DNA of 64,000 nt from JAUMBM01 sp964645715 (lineage in GTDB: Bacteria > Bacteroidota > Bacteroidia > Chitinophagales > Saprospiraceae), in the NCBI GenBank assembly GCA_964645715.1, contig CAZYAO010000021.1, forward strand, positions 3,137 to 67,136. The letters are read 5' to 3'. The position numbers and the translations under genes were made by a program. This document shows, one piece after another, positions 15,163 to 23,335 of the stretch (position 1 is the stretch's first letter; the number at the start of each line of letters is the position of its first letter). The notes under the pieces were generated by a model. It was not told the origin of the DNA. It did not search any database and saw nothing but the letters and a program-made list of their open reading frames with translations.

Positions 15163-15642
15163 TTATTCTTCCTGATAGCGGCGGTGCGGCACGGTAAGCT
15201 GCAGCGCACTAAAGAACATAGAAAGTGACTTCCGCTGCTCGTCGGTCAGGCGCGCACCCGCATGCATCCAGGTATATGTCTTCTCAGGCATGTGCGCTTC
15301 CGCAATCTCCTCTGCGCACTCCTCGAGCTTATGCTTTTGTTTTTCACCGCCATAGGGAGCCCAGGTTGAAAAATTGAGATGCTCGCGGCCTTCCTGAATA
15401 TGATTATTGACAAAGAATGAAATTGGTGCAACGCTGGCGTACCAAGGATAGTTGGTTTTAAAGGAATGACAGTCATAGCAGGCCGACTTGATGAGGGTAG
15501 CCGTTTCGGGTATAGGATTGACTATAGCCAGGAAATCGTCCCCCTCGTTGACGGTAGGCACTGAGCGATCGACAGGAATCAGCTGCATCAGCACCAGCAC
15601 AGCAGCCAGCACCAGCAGCCCTGTTTTCATCCATTTTTTCAT
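15163..15642 (-). CDS. Haem-binding domain protein
   Basis: A 159-residue protein with an N-terminal signal or anchor (MKKWMKTGLLVLAAVLVLMQ) and a c-type haem attachment motif CxxCH in SACYDCHSFKTNYPWYA. The block VAPISFFVNNHIQEGREHLNFS and the later EIAEAHMPEKTYTWMHAGARL match the haem-binding domain family (Haem_bd) common in Bacteroidota. It is probably periplasmic, membrane-tethered and involved in electron transfer. The ATG at 15642 gives the signal segment. A TACCTTTG box lies on the minus strand at 15667-15660. It is divergent from lnt, 66 bp away. Confidence 0.88.
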   Translation of the reverse strand: MKKWMKTGLLVLAAVLVLMQLIPVDRSVPTVNEGDDFLAIVNPIPETATLIKSACYDCHSFKTNYPWYASVAPISFFVNNHIQEGREHLNFSTWAPYGGEKQKHKLEECAEEIAEAHMPEKTYTWMHAGARLTDEQRKSLSMFFSALQLTVPHRRYQEE

Positions 15643-15708
15643 GACAACTGTTTTTTGTTCAAAGGTAAAAAAGGAATTTCTTAATCTTGCATCAAAGCAC
15701 GCATCAGT

Positions 15709-17559
15709 TTGACAAAACAGCATTCAAAACAACCTTCAAAAGCACAATTCTTGAAAAACCAATACTTTTGGCCGGCGGCCGGCCTGTCGGCCGTGGTGGC
15801 GGTGCTCAGCGCCCGCCAGATGATACAGCTCGACGCGCAGCAATTGCTATGGGGTCATCGTCCGCTCTGGCTCTTCCTGTCCGTCTGGGCGCTCATCGCC
15901 CTCTTTGGCGCGCGCCTGCTGGAGCGCAGAGGGGGAGTGGGGGTATGGAAAAAAATGGGGCTTGCCAGCCTTGGCGGGCTGCTGCTGGGGCTGGGATTTC
16001 CGGGGCTGCTGCCCCTGCCCTGGCTGATGTTTGTGGGCTGGCTGCCCCTGCTGGCGCTGGCGCAGGCGAGCCAGCAGGCGGCGCGGCCGCTGCGCGACTT
16101 TTGGCCCTATGCCTGGCTGGGGCTGATGCTGTGGAACATCCTGTCCACCTACTGGGTGGCCAATGCGGCCCTGGCCGCCGGCCTTTTTGCCATCATTGTC
16201 AACAGCCTGCTGATGCTGCTGCCCTGGCTAGGCTGGCTGCTCAGCAGCCGCGCCATGCCGCGACTGGGCTATGTGCCGCTGGTGGCCTACTGGCTGAGCT
16301 TCGAATACCTGCATTACAACTGGGATCTCACCTGGCCATGGCTCACGCTGGGCAATAGCTTTGCGCAGTTTCCTGCCTGGGTACAGTGGTATGAATATAC
16401 GGGTGTCTTTGGTGGCAGCTGGTGGATATGGCTGATCAACCTGCTCCTCTATCGGGGGTGGCAGCTGTCCGGAGGACTGGCGGCCAGCCGCCCTTGGGCG
16501 CTGGCGCTACTGCTGATTGCCCTGCCTGCGGCCTTCTCTTTTTACCGCTACTACAGCTACCAGGAACAAGGCAACCGCATAGAGGTCGTAGCCGTACAAC
16601 CCAACTTTGAGCCGCACTACCAAAAGTTTACGCTGCCCGAGCATGTACAGGCCGACCGCTACCTCGAGTTGAGTCTCAGTCAGCTGGACAGCACCGTAGA
16701 CTACCTAGTCTACCCCGAAACCAGCTTTGGCTATGTCGAAGAGCGCCAGATCAGCAACTATCCGGCGCTGCAGTACCTGCGCGAAGGGCTGGCGGCCTAT
16801 CCGACGCTGCAACTGGTCACCGGTCTCAATGCCTATCGCGATTTTGCCCCCGGCGAGCCACTCACGGATGCGGCGCGGGAGCGGCGCGGGAGCGGTGGAC
16901 AGCAGATCTACTACGAGACCCTCAACTCGGCTGCACAGCTGGATATGGCGGGGCAGGAGGTGCAGACCTACCGCAAATCCAAGCTGGTACCCGGTCCTGA
17001 GTCTTTCCCCTTCAAGCGGATCCTGTTTTTTATGGAGCCGCTGGTTGAGCAACTCGAAGGTACTACTGCCGGACTGGGCACACAGCCCCAGCGGTCGGTT
17101 TTTCAGGGCAAAGCACGCATCGCGCCCGTCATCTGCTACGAATCGGTCTTTGGCGAATACTACGGCGGGTATGTACGCCCCCGCACCTACGGGCAGCCGG
17201 GTGCACAGGCTGCTTTCATCCTGACCAATGACGGCTGGTGGGATGACACCCCTGGCCACCGACAACACCTATACTTTGCCAGCCTGCGTGCCATCGAAGG
17301 GCGGCGGCCGCTGGTACGCTCAGCCAATACAGGCATCTCGGCCTTTATCAACCAGCGGGGCGACATCACCGCCAGTCTCCCCTACAACACTGCCGGCGCT
17401 TTGCGCGGCAGTATGATCCTCAACGACCGGCTCACTTTTTACCACCGCTGGGGCGATATGATCGCGCGCATAGCTTTCTTCCTGACACTGCTGCTGGCTT
17501 TCAGTACCCTCAGCCGCAGCCTGTCGGCTGCCAAAGGGCCGAATACCCCTGCAGCATAA
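15709..17559 (+). CDS. lnt: Apolipoprotein N-acyltransferase
   Basis: A 616-residue inner-membrane enzyme that adds the third acyl chain to lipoproteins. The N-terminal half has six or more hydrophobic segments (for example LASLGGLLLGLGFPGLLPLPWL, written here only in part as a landmark near residues 88-110). The nitrilase-like periplasmic domain carries the catalytic triad: Glu in VYPETSFG, Lys in YRKSKLVPGPE and Cys in APVICYESVFGEY. A final membrane segment follows (IAFFLTLLLAFSTL). The only fitting start is a TTG at 15709, because an in-frame stop lies just upstream and the next ATG would cut into the first helix. It is longer than the E. coli enzyme (512). The gap to corA is 16 bp, so the two are likely cotranscribed. 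Confidence 0.93.
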   Translation: MTKQHSKQPSKAQFLKNQYFWPAAGLSAVVAVLSARQMIQLDAQQLLWGHRPLWLFLSVWALIALFGARLLERRGGVGVWKKMGLASLGGLLLGLGFPGLLPLPWLMFVGWLPLLALAQASQQAARPLRDFWPYAWLGLMLWNILSTYWVANAALAAGLFAIIVNSLLMLLPWLGWLLSSRAMPRLGYVPLVAYWLSFEYLHYNWDLTWPWLTLGNSFAQFPAWVQWYEYTGVFGGSWWIWLINLLLYRGWQLSGGLAASRPWALALLLIALPAAFSFYRYYSYQEQGNRIEVVAVQPNFEPHYQKFTLPEHVQADRYLELSLSQLDSTVDYLVYPETSFGYVEERQISNYPALQYLREGLAAYPTLQLVTGLNAYRDFAPGEPLTDAARERRGSGGQQIYYETLNSAAQLDMAGQEVQTYRKSKLVPGPESFPFKRILFFMEPLVEQLEGTTAGLGTQPQRSVFQGKARIAPVICYESVFGEYYGGYVRPRTYGQPGAQAAFILTNDGWWDDTPGHRQHLYFASLRAIEGRRPLVRSANTGISAFINQRGDITASLPYNTAGALRGSMILNDRLTFYHRWGDMIARIAFFLTLLLAFSTLSRSLSAAKGPNTPAA

Positions 17560-17575
17560 ATAAACGCACAAAACC

Positions 17576-18658
17576 ATGGGTAAAAATAAACATTCCCGCA
17601 TACGGCCAGCCGGCCGGCCACCGCTCAAAAGGAGCGGCAGCCCGCCCGGCAGCCTGATTTTTACCGGCACAAAACACCTTGAGCAGCTCAATGTGGCGCT
17701 TACGCAGTACAGCGAACAGGACTACCGCTGCGAGCTAGCACACGATACGCTGCCGGAGGCTGCCAATATTGGAGGTATTCTATGGTATGATGTGCGCGGA
17801 CTGCACGATATTGAGCTCATTGAGCAGCTGGGCATGCGCTATCAGATGCACCCGCTGGCCATTGAAGATGTGCTCAACATCCACCAGCGTCCCAAATTTG
17901 AGGAGTATGACCAGGCGCTGTTTGTGGTAGTGCGCGCGCTCGATTTCAACCGGGAAACCATGAATATCGATACCGAGCAGGTCGCTATTTTTTTTACCCG
18001 CGACAGCCTGCTGTCCTTTCAGGAAAAGGATGGCGACCTGTTTGCGTCTATCCGGCGCCGGCTGGAGATGCCCGGCAGCAGGATGCGCAGCCGCACCACC
18101 GACTACCTGGCGTATGCGCTCATCGATGCCATCGTCGACCACTACTTTATCGTCCTGGACCAACTGGAAGAAGAGCTCTCCAACCTGGAAGTAGAGATTA
18201 TGACCAGCCCTTCCGATACTACCAAGCGCAAAATTCACGACCTGCGCATTGCCATCATCTCGCTGCGAAAACTGGCGGGCCCCATGCGCGAAGCCATCAA
18301 CCGCTTCGCTGGCAGTGAGCACGCCCTCATAGCATCCACTACGCCGGTTTTTTTGCGGGATCTTTTCGACCACTCGATTCGCGTGGTTGAACTGACCGAC
18401 ACCACCCGGGATCTCCTCAATGGCCTGCAGGATTTGTACCTGTCGGAGATTAGTTTCCGCATGAACAACGTCATGCAGCTGCTCACCATCATCAGCACCA
18501 TCTTTATTCCGCTCACCTTTCTGGCCGGCGTATACGGCATGAACTTCAAGCACATGCCCGAGCTCGAGTGGTCGCACGGTTATTATGGACTGTGGGTCAT
18601 CATGATTGGCATCGTACTATTCCAGTTATATTACTTCCGGCGACGCAAGTGGCTGTAG
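17576..18658 (+). CDS. corA: Magnesium/cobalt transporter CorA
   Basis: A 360-residue pentameric divalent-cation channel. The cytoplasmic domain (residues 20-295) contains HPLAIEDVLNIHQRPKFEEYD and a long helical region. Two C-terminal membrane helices follow, with the selectivity motif Gly-Met-Asn in FLAGVYGMNFKHMPEL and a final Lys/Arg-rich tail (RRRKWL). It lies 16 bp after lnt. Its last codons and stop are imperfectly repeated 60 bp downstream. Confidence 0.95.
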   Translation: MGKNKHSRIRPAGRPPLKRSGSPPGSLIFTGTKHLEQLNVALTQYSEQDYRCELAHDTLPEAANIGGILWYDVRGLHDIELIEQLGMRYQMHPLAIEDVLNIHQRPKFEEYDQALFVVVRALDFNRETMNIDTEQVAIFFTRDSLLSFQEKDGDLFASIRRRLEMPGSRMRSRTTDYLAYALIDAIVDHYFIVLDQLEEELSNLEVEIMTSPSDTTKRKIHDLRIAIISLRKLAGPMREAINRFAGSEHALIASTTPVFLRDLFDHSIRVVELTDTTRDLLNGLQDLYLSEISFRMNNVMQLLTIISTIFIPLTFLAGVYGMNFKHMPELEWSHGYYGLWVIMIGIVLFQLYYFRRRKWL

Positions 18659-18732
18659 GTTCCGGCTTGGCTTAGCTCGTATACAACCCGCAGTACAGTC
18701 CAGCGCAAGTGAATGTATGTTCTGGTTTAGCT
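18644..18732. repeat. Imperfect duplication of the corA 3' end
   Basis: CGCAAGTGGCTGTAGGTTCC...CTTAGCT (18644-18676, containing the corA stop) is echoed by CGCAAGTGAATGTATGTTCT...TTTAGCT (18704-18732), 60 bp downstream with several substitutions and a small deletion. The same kind of 3'-end echo is seen at the paaE-like gene and at the MFS gene near 53.8 kb. Confidence 0.6.
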
Positions 18733-18741
18733 GTCAGAACA

Positions 18742-18775
18742 CACCCTTTGGCGGCAACAGTCGCCAAAGGGCGTG
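18742..18775. repeat. Type A hairpin between corA and sulfurtransferase
   Basis: CCTTTGGCGGC-AACA-GTCGCCAAAGG with a CAC/GTG base. It lies between convergent genes, so it can act as a bidirectional terminator. Confidence 0.8.
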
Positions 18776-18865
18776 CTGCATGGGTGCTTTTTTCACAAAA
18801 AGCGGTGAAAAACGGTTGATGCCATAATCAGCAAGGCTACCCGCAGATCAACGCCAGCCGCCGCA

Positions 18866-19723
18866 TCATTCATCGGCTGTGGGTAACAGCTGAGCCCAAT
18901 GAATCCATTCACTCCAGGAGCCCGGGTACAGGCGGGGCTCTCCCAGACCGGCCTGCACCATGGCCAATATATTATGACAAGCCGAAACACCTGATCCACA
19001 ATAACATACAATCTCACTACCCCTGCGTGCTCCCAGCATTGGCAGGTAAAGCTCCCGCAGCTCATTGGCGGGTCGGAAATGTCCGTCAATCAGGTTGCGT
19101 GTCAGCGGCGCATTTTGAGCCCCTTCGATATGGCCGGCAACAGGATCAATAGGCTCCTCCTCTCCCCGAAATCGCTCCGGCGAGCGAGCATCAAGCAGCA
19201 GAAAGCGGCTGTCGTGCCGCAGCTGGTCGACCCCGGCGGCGTCGATCAGGCTGTCGGGTCTTGGGTGGGGGGTAAAAAAAGCAGGCACAGGGGCGGGCAC
19301 CTCCATAGCCGTCGGCCCTCCGGCCGCCAACCAGGCAGGCCAGCCACCGTCGAGCACCGCTACTGCCTCATGACCCAGCCAGCGCAACATCCACCACAGG
19401 CGGGCCGCTATGGCGCCCGCCTGCGCATCATACACCACCACCTGCTTGCGCTCATCTATGCCCCAACTGCCCAGCTTTTGCGCCAGCACCCCCACCTCCG
19501 GCAGGGGGTGGCGACCGCTGATACCTGGCTGTACAGGCCCGCTGAGATCCTCATCCAGGTGTGCATAAATCGCCCCGGGAATGTGGCGCTGCTCGTAGGC
19601 CAGCCGCCCCGCAGTTGTGTTAAACAAATCGAAGCGGCAGTCGATAATGACATAGTCGGGCCGAGTGTAGCCGCTGCGTAGCTCTTCGGCACTGATAAGC
19701 GTCTTGTACATGAGGGCGTGCAT
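18866..19723 (-). CDS. sseA: 3-mercaptopyruvate sulfurtransferase (two-domain rhodanese)
   Basis: A 285-residue sulfurtransferase with tandem rhodanese domains. The inactive N-terminal domain spans about residues 8-135 (VIIDCRFDL, HIPGAIYAHLDEDLSG, VVYDAQAGAIAARLWWML). The C-terminal domain carries the active-site loop IVCYCGSGVSACH; the CGSGV form is that of mercaptopyruvate rather than thiosulfate enzymes. It transfers sulfur from 3-mercaptopyruvate to thiols or cyanide. The start MHALMYK or the inner Met at 19711 are both possible. It is convergent with corA. Confidence 0.92.
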   Translation of the reverse strand: MHALMYKTLISAEELRSGYTRPDYVIIDCRFDLFNTTAGRLAYEQRHIPGAIYAHLDEDLSGPVQPGISGRHPLPEVGVLAQKLGSWGIDERKQVVVYDAQAGAIAARLWWMLRWLGHEAVAVLDGGWPAWLAAGGPTAMEVPAPVPAFFTPHPRPDSLIDAAGVDQLRHDSRFLLLDARSPERFRGEEEPIDPVAGHIEGAQNAPLTRNLIDGHFRPANELRELYLPMLGARRGSEIVCYCGSGVSACHNILAMVQAGLGEPRLYPGSWSEWIHWAQLLPTADE

Positions 19724-19787
19724 TTAGCAGGTATACATGAGGGCCGGGCCGGCTTTGGCCGCGGCCAGGTTTTTTTAAAAAAGCCAA

Positions 19788-19825
19788 CAATACGCTCTGG
19801 CGGCAGTCGCCGCCAGAGCGTATTG
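19788..19825. repeat. Type A hairpin, perfect 17-bp stem
   Basis: CAATACGCTCTGGCGGC (19788-19804), loop AGTC, exact complement at 19809-19825. It is part of a cluster of three hairpins between the PAP2 gene and the sulfurtransferase gene. Confidence 0.85.
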
Positions 19826-19830
19826 TGAGT

Positions 19831-19865
19831 CAATTTTTTGGGTTTAAAAAACCCAAAAAACATTG
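19831..19865. repeat. Type B AT-rich hairpin
   Basis: CAATTTTTTGGGTTT pairs with AAACCCAAAAAA..ATTG. It provides a T-run on either strand next to the type A hairpin at 19788. Confidence 0.75.
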
Positions 19866-19875
19866 ATTTACTATT

Positions 19876-19904
19876 GTATTTCGCTGCTTTTCGCAGCGAA
19901 ATAC
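19876..19904. repeat. Type C hairpin GTATTTCG...CGAAATAC
   Basis: GTATTTCGCTGC (19876-19887) pairs exactly with GCAGCGAAATAC (19893-19904), loop TTTTC. The same GTATTTCG/CGAAATAC arms recur at 26513-26545. It lies 14 bp from the 3' end of the PAP2 gene. Confidence 0.8.
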
Positions 19905-19917
19905 ATACTGAACAACC

Positions 19918-20592
19918 TCATCCCGCCGCCAGGCTGCGCTCCTCCTTCCACAGCCACAGCAACAGGTAGTGCCACAGCAGTGCCAGCGCAATGCCCGTCA
20001 GACCACCCACGACCACATCCTTCAAAAAATGATGCAGCAGGTACATGCGGGAAAAAGCCGTGAGCACGGCCAGCAGCGCAAAGGACAGTCCCAGCCACCA
20101 GCGGCGCGGCATATTCAGCGCGGCAAAAGTGTAGAGAGCAAAGGCAGCCATGGTATGCCCGCTCGGAAAGCTATTGGCCCCCTGCAACAATTCGACACCC
20201 TCGATGGGCTGCAGCTGCTCCCAAATCCCGAGTTTGCTGAGGTAAGGATAGGGTCTGTCGTGCGCAAACCAATGCTTGGACAACTGAGCCACCACGGTCA
20301 CCAAAAAGCCCAGCAGCGGCAAGGTCAGGGCCGCTTTCCAGCGAAAAAAAAGCAGCAGCAGGCTTACCGCCAGAAAGGCCCAGCCTTCGCCCAACAGGGT
20401 GGCAAACTGAAAAAAGTGGTCAGCGAATGCGGATCGGTGGTTGTTTATCCACAACAATTCGGTGCCCACCGGTATAAGCATCAGCCACACAGCACCCAGG
20501 CTTATGAAAAAAGCAGCGGGAATCCAGAAGGCAGTGAAGGCGGCCTGCGAGGCCTGCAGCTCAGACAGCGGCAGATGTCGGGGTCTCAGCAT
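19918..20592 (-). CDS. PAP2 family phosphatase
   Basis: A 224-residue integral membrane phosphatase with about six hydrophobic segments. The three PAP2 signature blocks are present: KHWFAHDRPYP, NSFPSGHTMAAF and SRMYLLHHFLKDVVVGG, which supply the catalytic His and the phosphate-binding Lys, Arg and Ser. Candidate substrates are undecaprenyl pyrophosphate or phosphatidate-type lipids; the sequence does not decide. The ATG at 20592 overlaps the end of the upstream LptF/G gene by 32 bp, so the two are translationally linked in one operon. Confidence 0.9.
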   Translation of the reverse strand: MLRPRHLPLSELQASQAAFTAFWIPAAFFISLGAVWLMLIPVGTELLWINNHRSAFADHFFQFATLLGEGWAFLAVSLLLLFFRWKAALTLPLLGFLVTVVAQLSKHWFAHDRPYPYLSKLGIWEQLQPIEGVELLQGANSFPSGHTMAAFALYTFAALNMPRRWWLGLSFALLAVLTAFSRMYLLHHFLKDVVVGGLTGIALALLWHYLLLWLWKEERSLAAG

Positions 20593-22312
20593 TATTATTC
20601 TTTTTGGCTTCTTTGTACAGAGCAATTTTTCCCCTCAGTTGATCGAAGAGACCCCACTTCAGCGGACTGTCATTCATGGCTTTGATGGTGAGCCACAGGC
20701 CTACGGGCAGCAGTACGAGACAGGGAATCCACGCAGCTACCATCGCAGGCACAATGAAGGTCTCCGCGATCTTGCGGCAGAAGATCGTCAACACGATGAA
20801 AAGAATGAAAAATATGATACTGACGAGTATCGGATAGCCAAAACCTCCCTTCCGGACGATGGCACCCATAGGAGCTCCGACGAAGACAAAGATGATGCAT
20901 ACGACCGCCAGGCTGTATTTGGTGTGCAGCTCGTAAACAAACTTAGCGAGGTTTTCACGGGTAACATCCAGGGTGCGGTCGGCCATTTCTGCCTGGGTTT
21001 CGATGCTGCGCACCGATGAGCGGGCCTTGGTGTAGAGGCGACTCTTCATATCGGGTGGCAGCTGGTCTACCCAGTCGGCAAACCGGATACCCGGCGGGAA
21101 TACTTCGGCCGGACTGCGCTGACGCTGCAGCGAATCCGGCGGCAATAATTTTTTGGGCTGCACCTTGGTCACTGGCAGTCCTTTCTGCTTCTTGGCCTTG
21201 TAAAGCCCGATATAGAAGCTGTCGCTGCGGATGGCATTGGCGTTGGGAGAAGGCCCCTCGACCGTCACGGTTGTTTCCGCTGAAGGACCAGCCGCCGCAC
21301 TGCGCTGCAGCGAGTCTGTCAATTTTTGCGTTTCTACCGCAATCGCCTGTTCGAGCACTGCCGGGTTGATCCAACTGTGGTTATCGGGTGCCAGCACGCT
21401 GGTATCTACCCGGACCAGCGAGATAAAACTCGCCAGAAAATTATTCATGGAAGCAACCTGCTCATTGACCTGCAGTTCAATGGAGTCAATAGCCACGCGC
21501 AGCTGAGCACTGCCCATCATAGCGCGATTGGAAGTAAAAAGATCTTCGTTGGTGCGGGCAAGATCGAACTCGCCCAGGTCAAAGATTTTCGTCCAGCGCT
21601 GGAAACCTACCCTGACAAAGGGGTGAGCGCCATCGGCGCGGCGGCCTGCCGGGCCCGTTTCGGTATACTGATGGCCATCCTCCAGCTGCATGATGAAGTA
21701 GCGCCCGTCGGCTGACGAATACATACGGCCGCGTTTGGCAACGATCTCCGTAAGCTTGCCGGCAGCAGCGTCGCGGTGATCGTAGATGATGATGTCTTTG
21801 ATCTGGCTACCGTCGCGGCTCTTACTGCCAATATAGATGGCGTAGTCGGTAAAATCATCGTTGAAGACACCTGCGTCGAGGCTCAGCGAAGGTTTTTTGC
21901 GCTGAATATCGTGCATCCGAGAGCCAAATTTGAGGTTGGCTACAGGGATGAGATTGTTGGAGCAATAGTAAGAGACCAGCATGGTAGCAGCCCCAAAGAG
22001 GATGAGCGGGCGCATGACGCGCAGCAGGGATACGCCGGCAGACTTAAAGCTCGACAGCTCGTAGCGCTCAGCCAGACCGCCGACCACCATGACGGAAGAG
22101 AGCAAGATGGCCATCGGCAACGCCATGGGTGCCAACCCCACGCTCTTATAAGCCAGTAGTTCAAAAACGAGCAGAATGCCCAGTCCCTTGCCTGCAATGT
22201 CATCAATATATACCCATAGAATCTGCATTACCAACACGAAGGTAGCAATGCCAAAAGTGACAATAAAAGGAGGGATAAAACTTACCAGAAGCAGCCGATC
22301 AATTTTTTTCAT
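20561..22312 (-). CDS. LptF/LptG family lipopolysaccharide export permease
   Basis: A 583-residue permease of the YjgP/YjgQ family, which with LptB moves lipopolysaccharide out of the inner membrane. It has an N-terminal pair of membrane helices (residues 8-35 and 55-80, with LAPMALPMAILLSSVMVVGGL), a beta-jellyroll periplasmic part (MHDIQRKKPSLSLDAGVFN, YIGSKSRDGSQIKDIIIYDH) and C-terminal helices (VCIIFVFVGAPMGAIVRKGG). It is longer than the usual 360 residues because of a low-complexity Pro/Ser/Gln-rich insertion at about residues 300-420, as in other Bacteroidota homologues. The PAP2 gene overlaps its end. Confidence 0.92.
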   Translation of the reverse strand: MKKIDRLLLVSFIPPFIVTFGIATFVLVMQILWVYIDDIAGKGLGILLVFELLAYKSVGLAPMALPMAILLSSVMVVGGLAERYELSSFKSAGVSLLRVMRPLILFGAATMLVSYYCSNNLIPVANLKFGSRMHDIQRKKPSLSLDAGVFNDDFTDYAIYIGSKSRDGSQIKDIIIYDHRDAAAGKLTEIVAKRGRMYSSADGRYFIMQLEDGHQYTETGPAGRRADGAHPFVRVGFQRWTKIFDLGEFDLARTNEDLFTSNRAMMGSAQLRVAIDSIELQVNEQVASMNNFLASFISLVRVDTSVLAPDNHSWINPAVLEQAIAVETQKLTDSLQRSAAAGPSAETTVTVEGPSPNANAIRSDSFYIGLYKAKKQKGLPVTKVQPKKLLPPDSLQRQRSPAEVFPPGIRFADWVDQLPPDMKSRLYTKARSSVRSIETQAEMADRTLDVTRENLAKFVYELHTKYSLAVVCIIFVFVGAPMGAIVRKGGFGYPILVSIIFFILFIVLTIFCRKIAETFIVPAMVAAWIPCLVLLPVGLWLTIKAMNDSPLKWGLFDQLRGKIALYKEAKKNNNAETPTSAAV

Positions 22313-22428
22313 GCCTGCCAGTTCGAATCACGGCGCCTGCCACATGCGGACTTATTATAACGCAAAGGAACACATTTTCGTTGGCATCAGCGGTATCATT
22401 TGCAGGAATTCTTGGCTTGCCTGCCTCC

Positions 22429-23061
22429 TCAGCTGCCAATATCCCCCACAATAAGTCTCCCGTGATATGCTTTTGCCCCTAACTTGGCGTGCAGGGCAGC
22501 CAGGTTGTCGGCAGTCACCTTGCCGCAGGCAACCAATTCGATCCGCTCACCGGCAGCCGACAGCATGGCCGAAAGACAATCCAACCCCTCCACTGCCGTA
22601 GGTGCAGCCCCGCTGCTCAGCACACTAAGCGATACCGGCAACGATACCAGCCGAGCTACTTCAGTCACCGGGTCGGTGGTATCATCGATGGCTTTGTGGA
22701 TAGTGATATGCCAGTCGGGATTGATATCGAGCAGATCTGCAATGAGGCGGTGGCTGAGGCTGCGGTCAGCAGCCAGCATGCCGCTGACTACCTCTTTGAC
22801 ACCCAGCGACTTGAGCTGTCGCGCCTGCTGCAGCAGGCGCGTATAGTCTTGTGGGTCATAAAAAAAATCGCCTCCCCGGTGGCGCAGCATTACGCGCACG
22901 GGCACTGTGACTGTGGCCAATACCTGCTCGATGAGCCCCGGTGCCGGCGTGATGCCGCCAACCGACAGGTCTCCACACAGTTCCAGCCTGTCGGCTCCTT
23001 GCTGACAGGCACGCAGTGATTGGCTGAAGGATTCCACGCAGGCTTCCCGTATGTACTCCAT
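22429..23061 (-). CDS. cutC: CutC family protein
   Basis: A 210-residue TIM-barrel protein of the CutC family, historically linked to copper homeostasis, although the biochemical role is unsettled. Family blocks are REACVESFSQSLRACQQGADRLELC, seen here around residues 5-30, then VRVMLRHRGGDFFY, GVKEVVSGML, ITIHKAIDDTTDP and LSSGAAPTAVEGL. The ATG at 23061 fits the family start (MEYIREACVES). The hairpin array at 23099-23322 lies directly upstream. Confidence 0.92.
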   Translation of the reverse strand: MEYIREACVESFSQSLRACQQGADRLELCGDLSVGGITPAPGLIEQVLATVTVPVRVMLRHRGGDFFYDPQDYTRLLQQARQLKSLGVKEVVSGMLAADRSLSHRLIADLLDINPDWHITIHKAIDDTTDPVTEVARLVSLPVSLSVLSSGAAPTAVEGLDCLSAMLSAAGERIELVACGKVTADNLAALHAKLGAKAYHGRLIVGDIGS

Positions 23062-23098
23062 TATGCTGTATTCCTTGTTGCTGCCTGAAAAATGAGTT

Positions 23099-23136
23099 GA
23101 CCTGTTTCCGGTGGCTTCCGCCACCGGAAACAGGTC
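23099..23136. repeat. Type A hairpin, perfect 17-bp stem
   Basis: GACCTGTTTCCGGTGGC (23099-23115), loop TTCC, exact complement at 23120-23136. It is the cutC-proximal element of a five-hairpin array between hlyD-like and cutC. Confidence 0.85.
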
Positions 23137-23144
23137 TGACAATG

Positions 23145-23315
23145 TTCATTTTTTGATTTTTTCCAAAAATCAAAAAATGAATACCTCGGCCATCCGCTTT
23201 GGGCGGCGCAGGCCGCCCAAAGTGAGTCGAATCATATTTATTTTTTGATTTTTTCCAAAAATCAAAAAATGAATACCTCGGCCATCCGCTTTGGGCGGCG
23301 CAGGCCGCCCAAAGT
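23145..23315. repeat. Tandem duplication of type B + type A hairpin unit (period 92 bp)
   Basis: An identical block of about 76 bp occurs at 23148-23223 and 23240-23315. Each copy has an AT hairpin (TTTTTTGATTTTT-tcc-AAAAATCAAAAAA; 23145-23181 and 23237-23273) followed by CCTCGGCCATCCGCTTTGGG leading into GGGCGGC-GCAG-GCCGCCC. The intervening 16 bases differ. Confidence 0.9.
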
Positions 23316-23322
23316 GGATGGC
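23281..23322. repeat. Type A hairpin, 19-bp stem
   Basis: GCCATCCGCTTTGGGCGGC (23281-23299), loop GCAG, complement at 23304-23322 with one G-T pair. The lower stem GCCATCC/GGATGGC is complete only in this copy; in the first copy (23195-23224) pairing stops at CGCTTTGGG. Confidence 0.85.
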
Positions 23323-23335
23323 AAAAGCCAATCAC

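Noticed and set aside
23099..23322. Insertion-sequence remnant
   Set aside because: There are inverted and direct repeats but no transposase fragment and no target-site duplication that I can see; they fit the hairpin family better.
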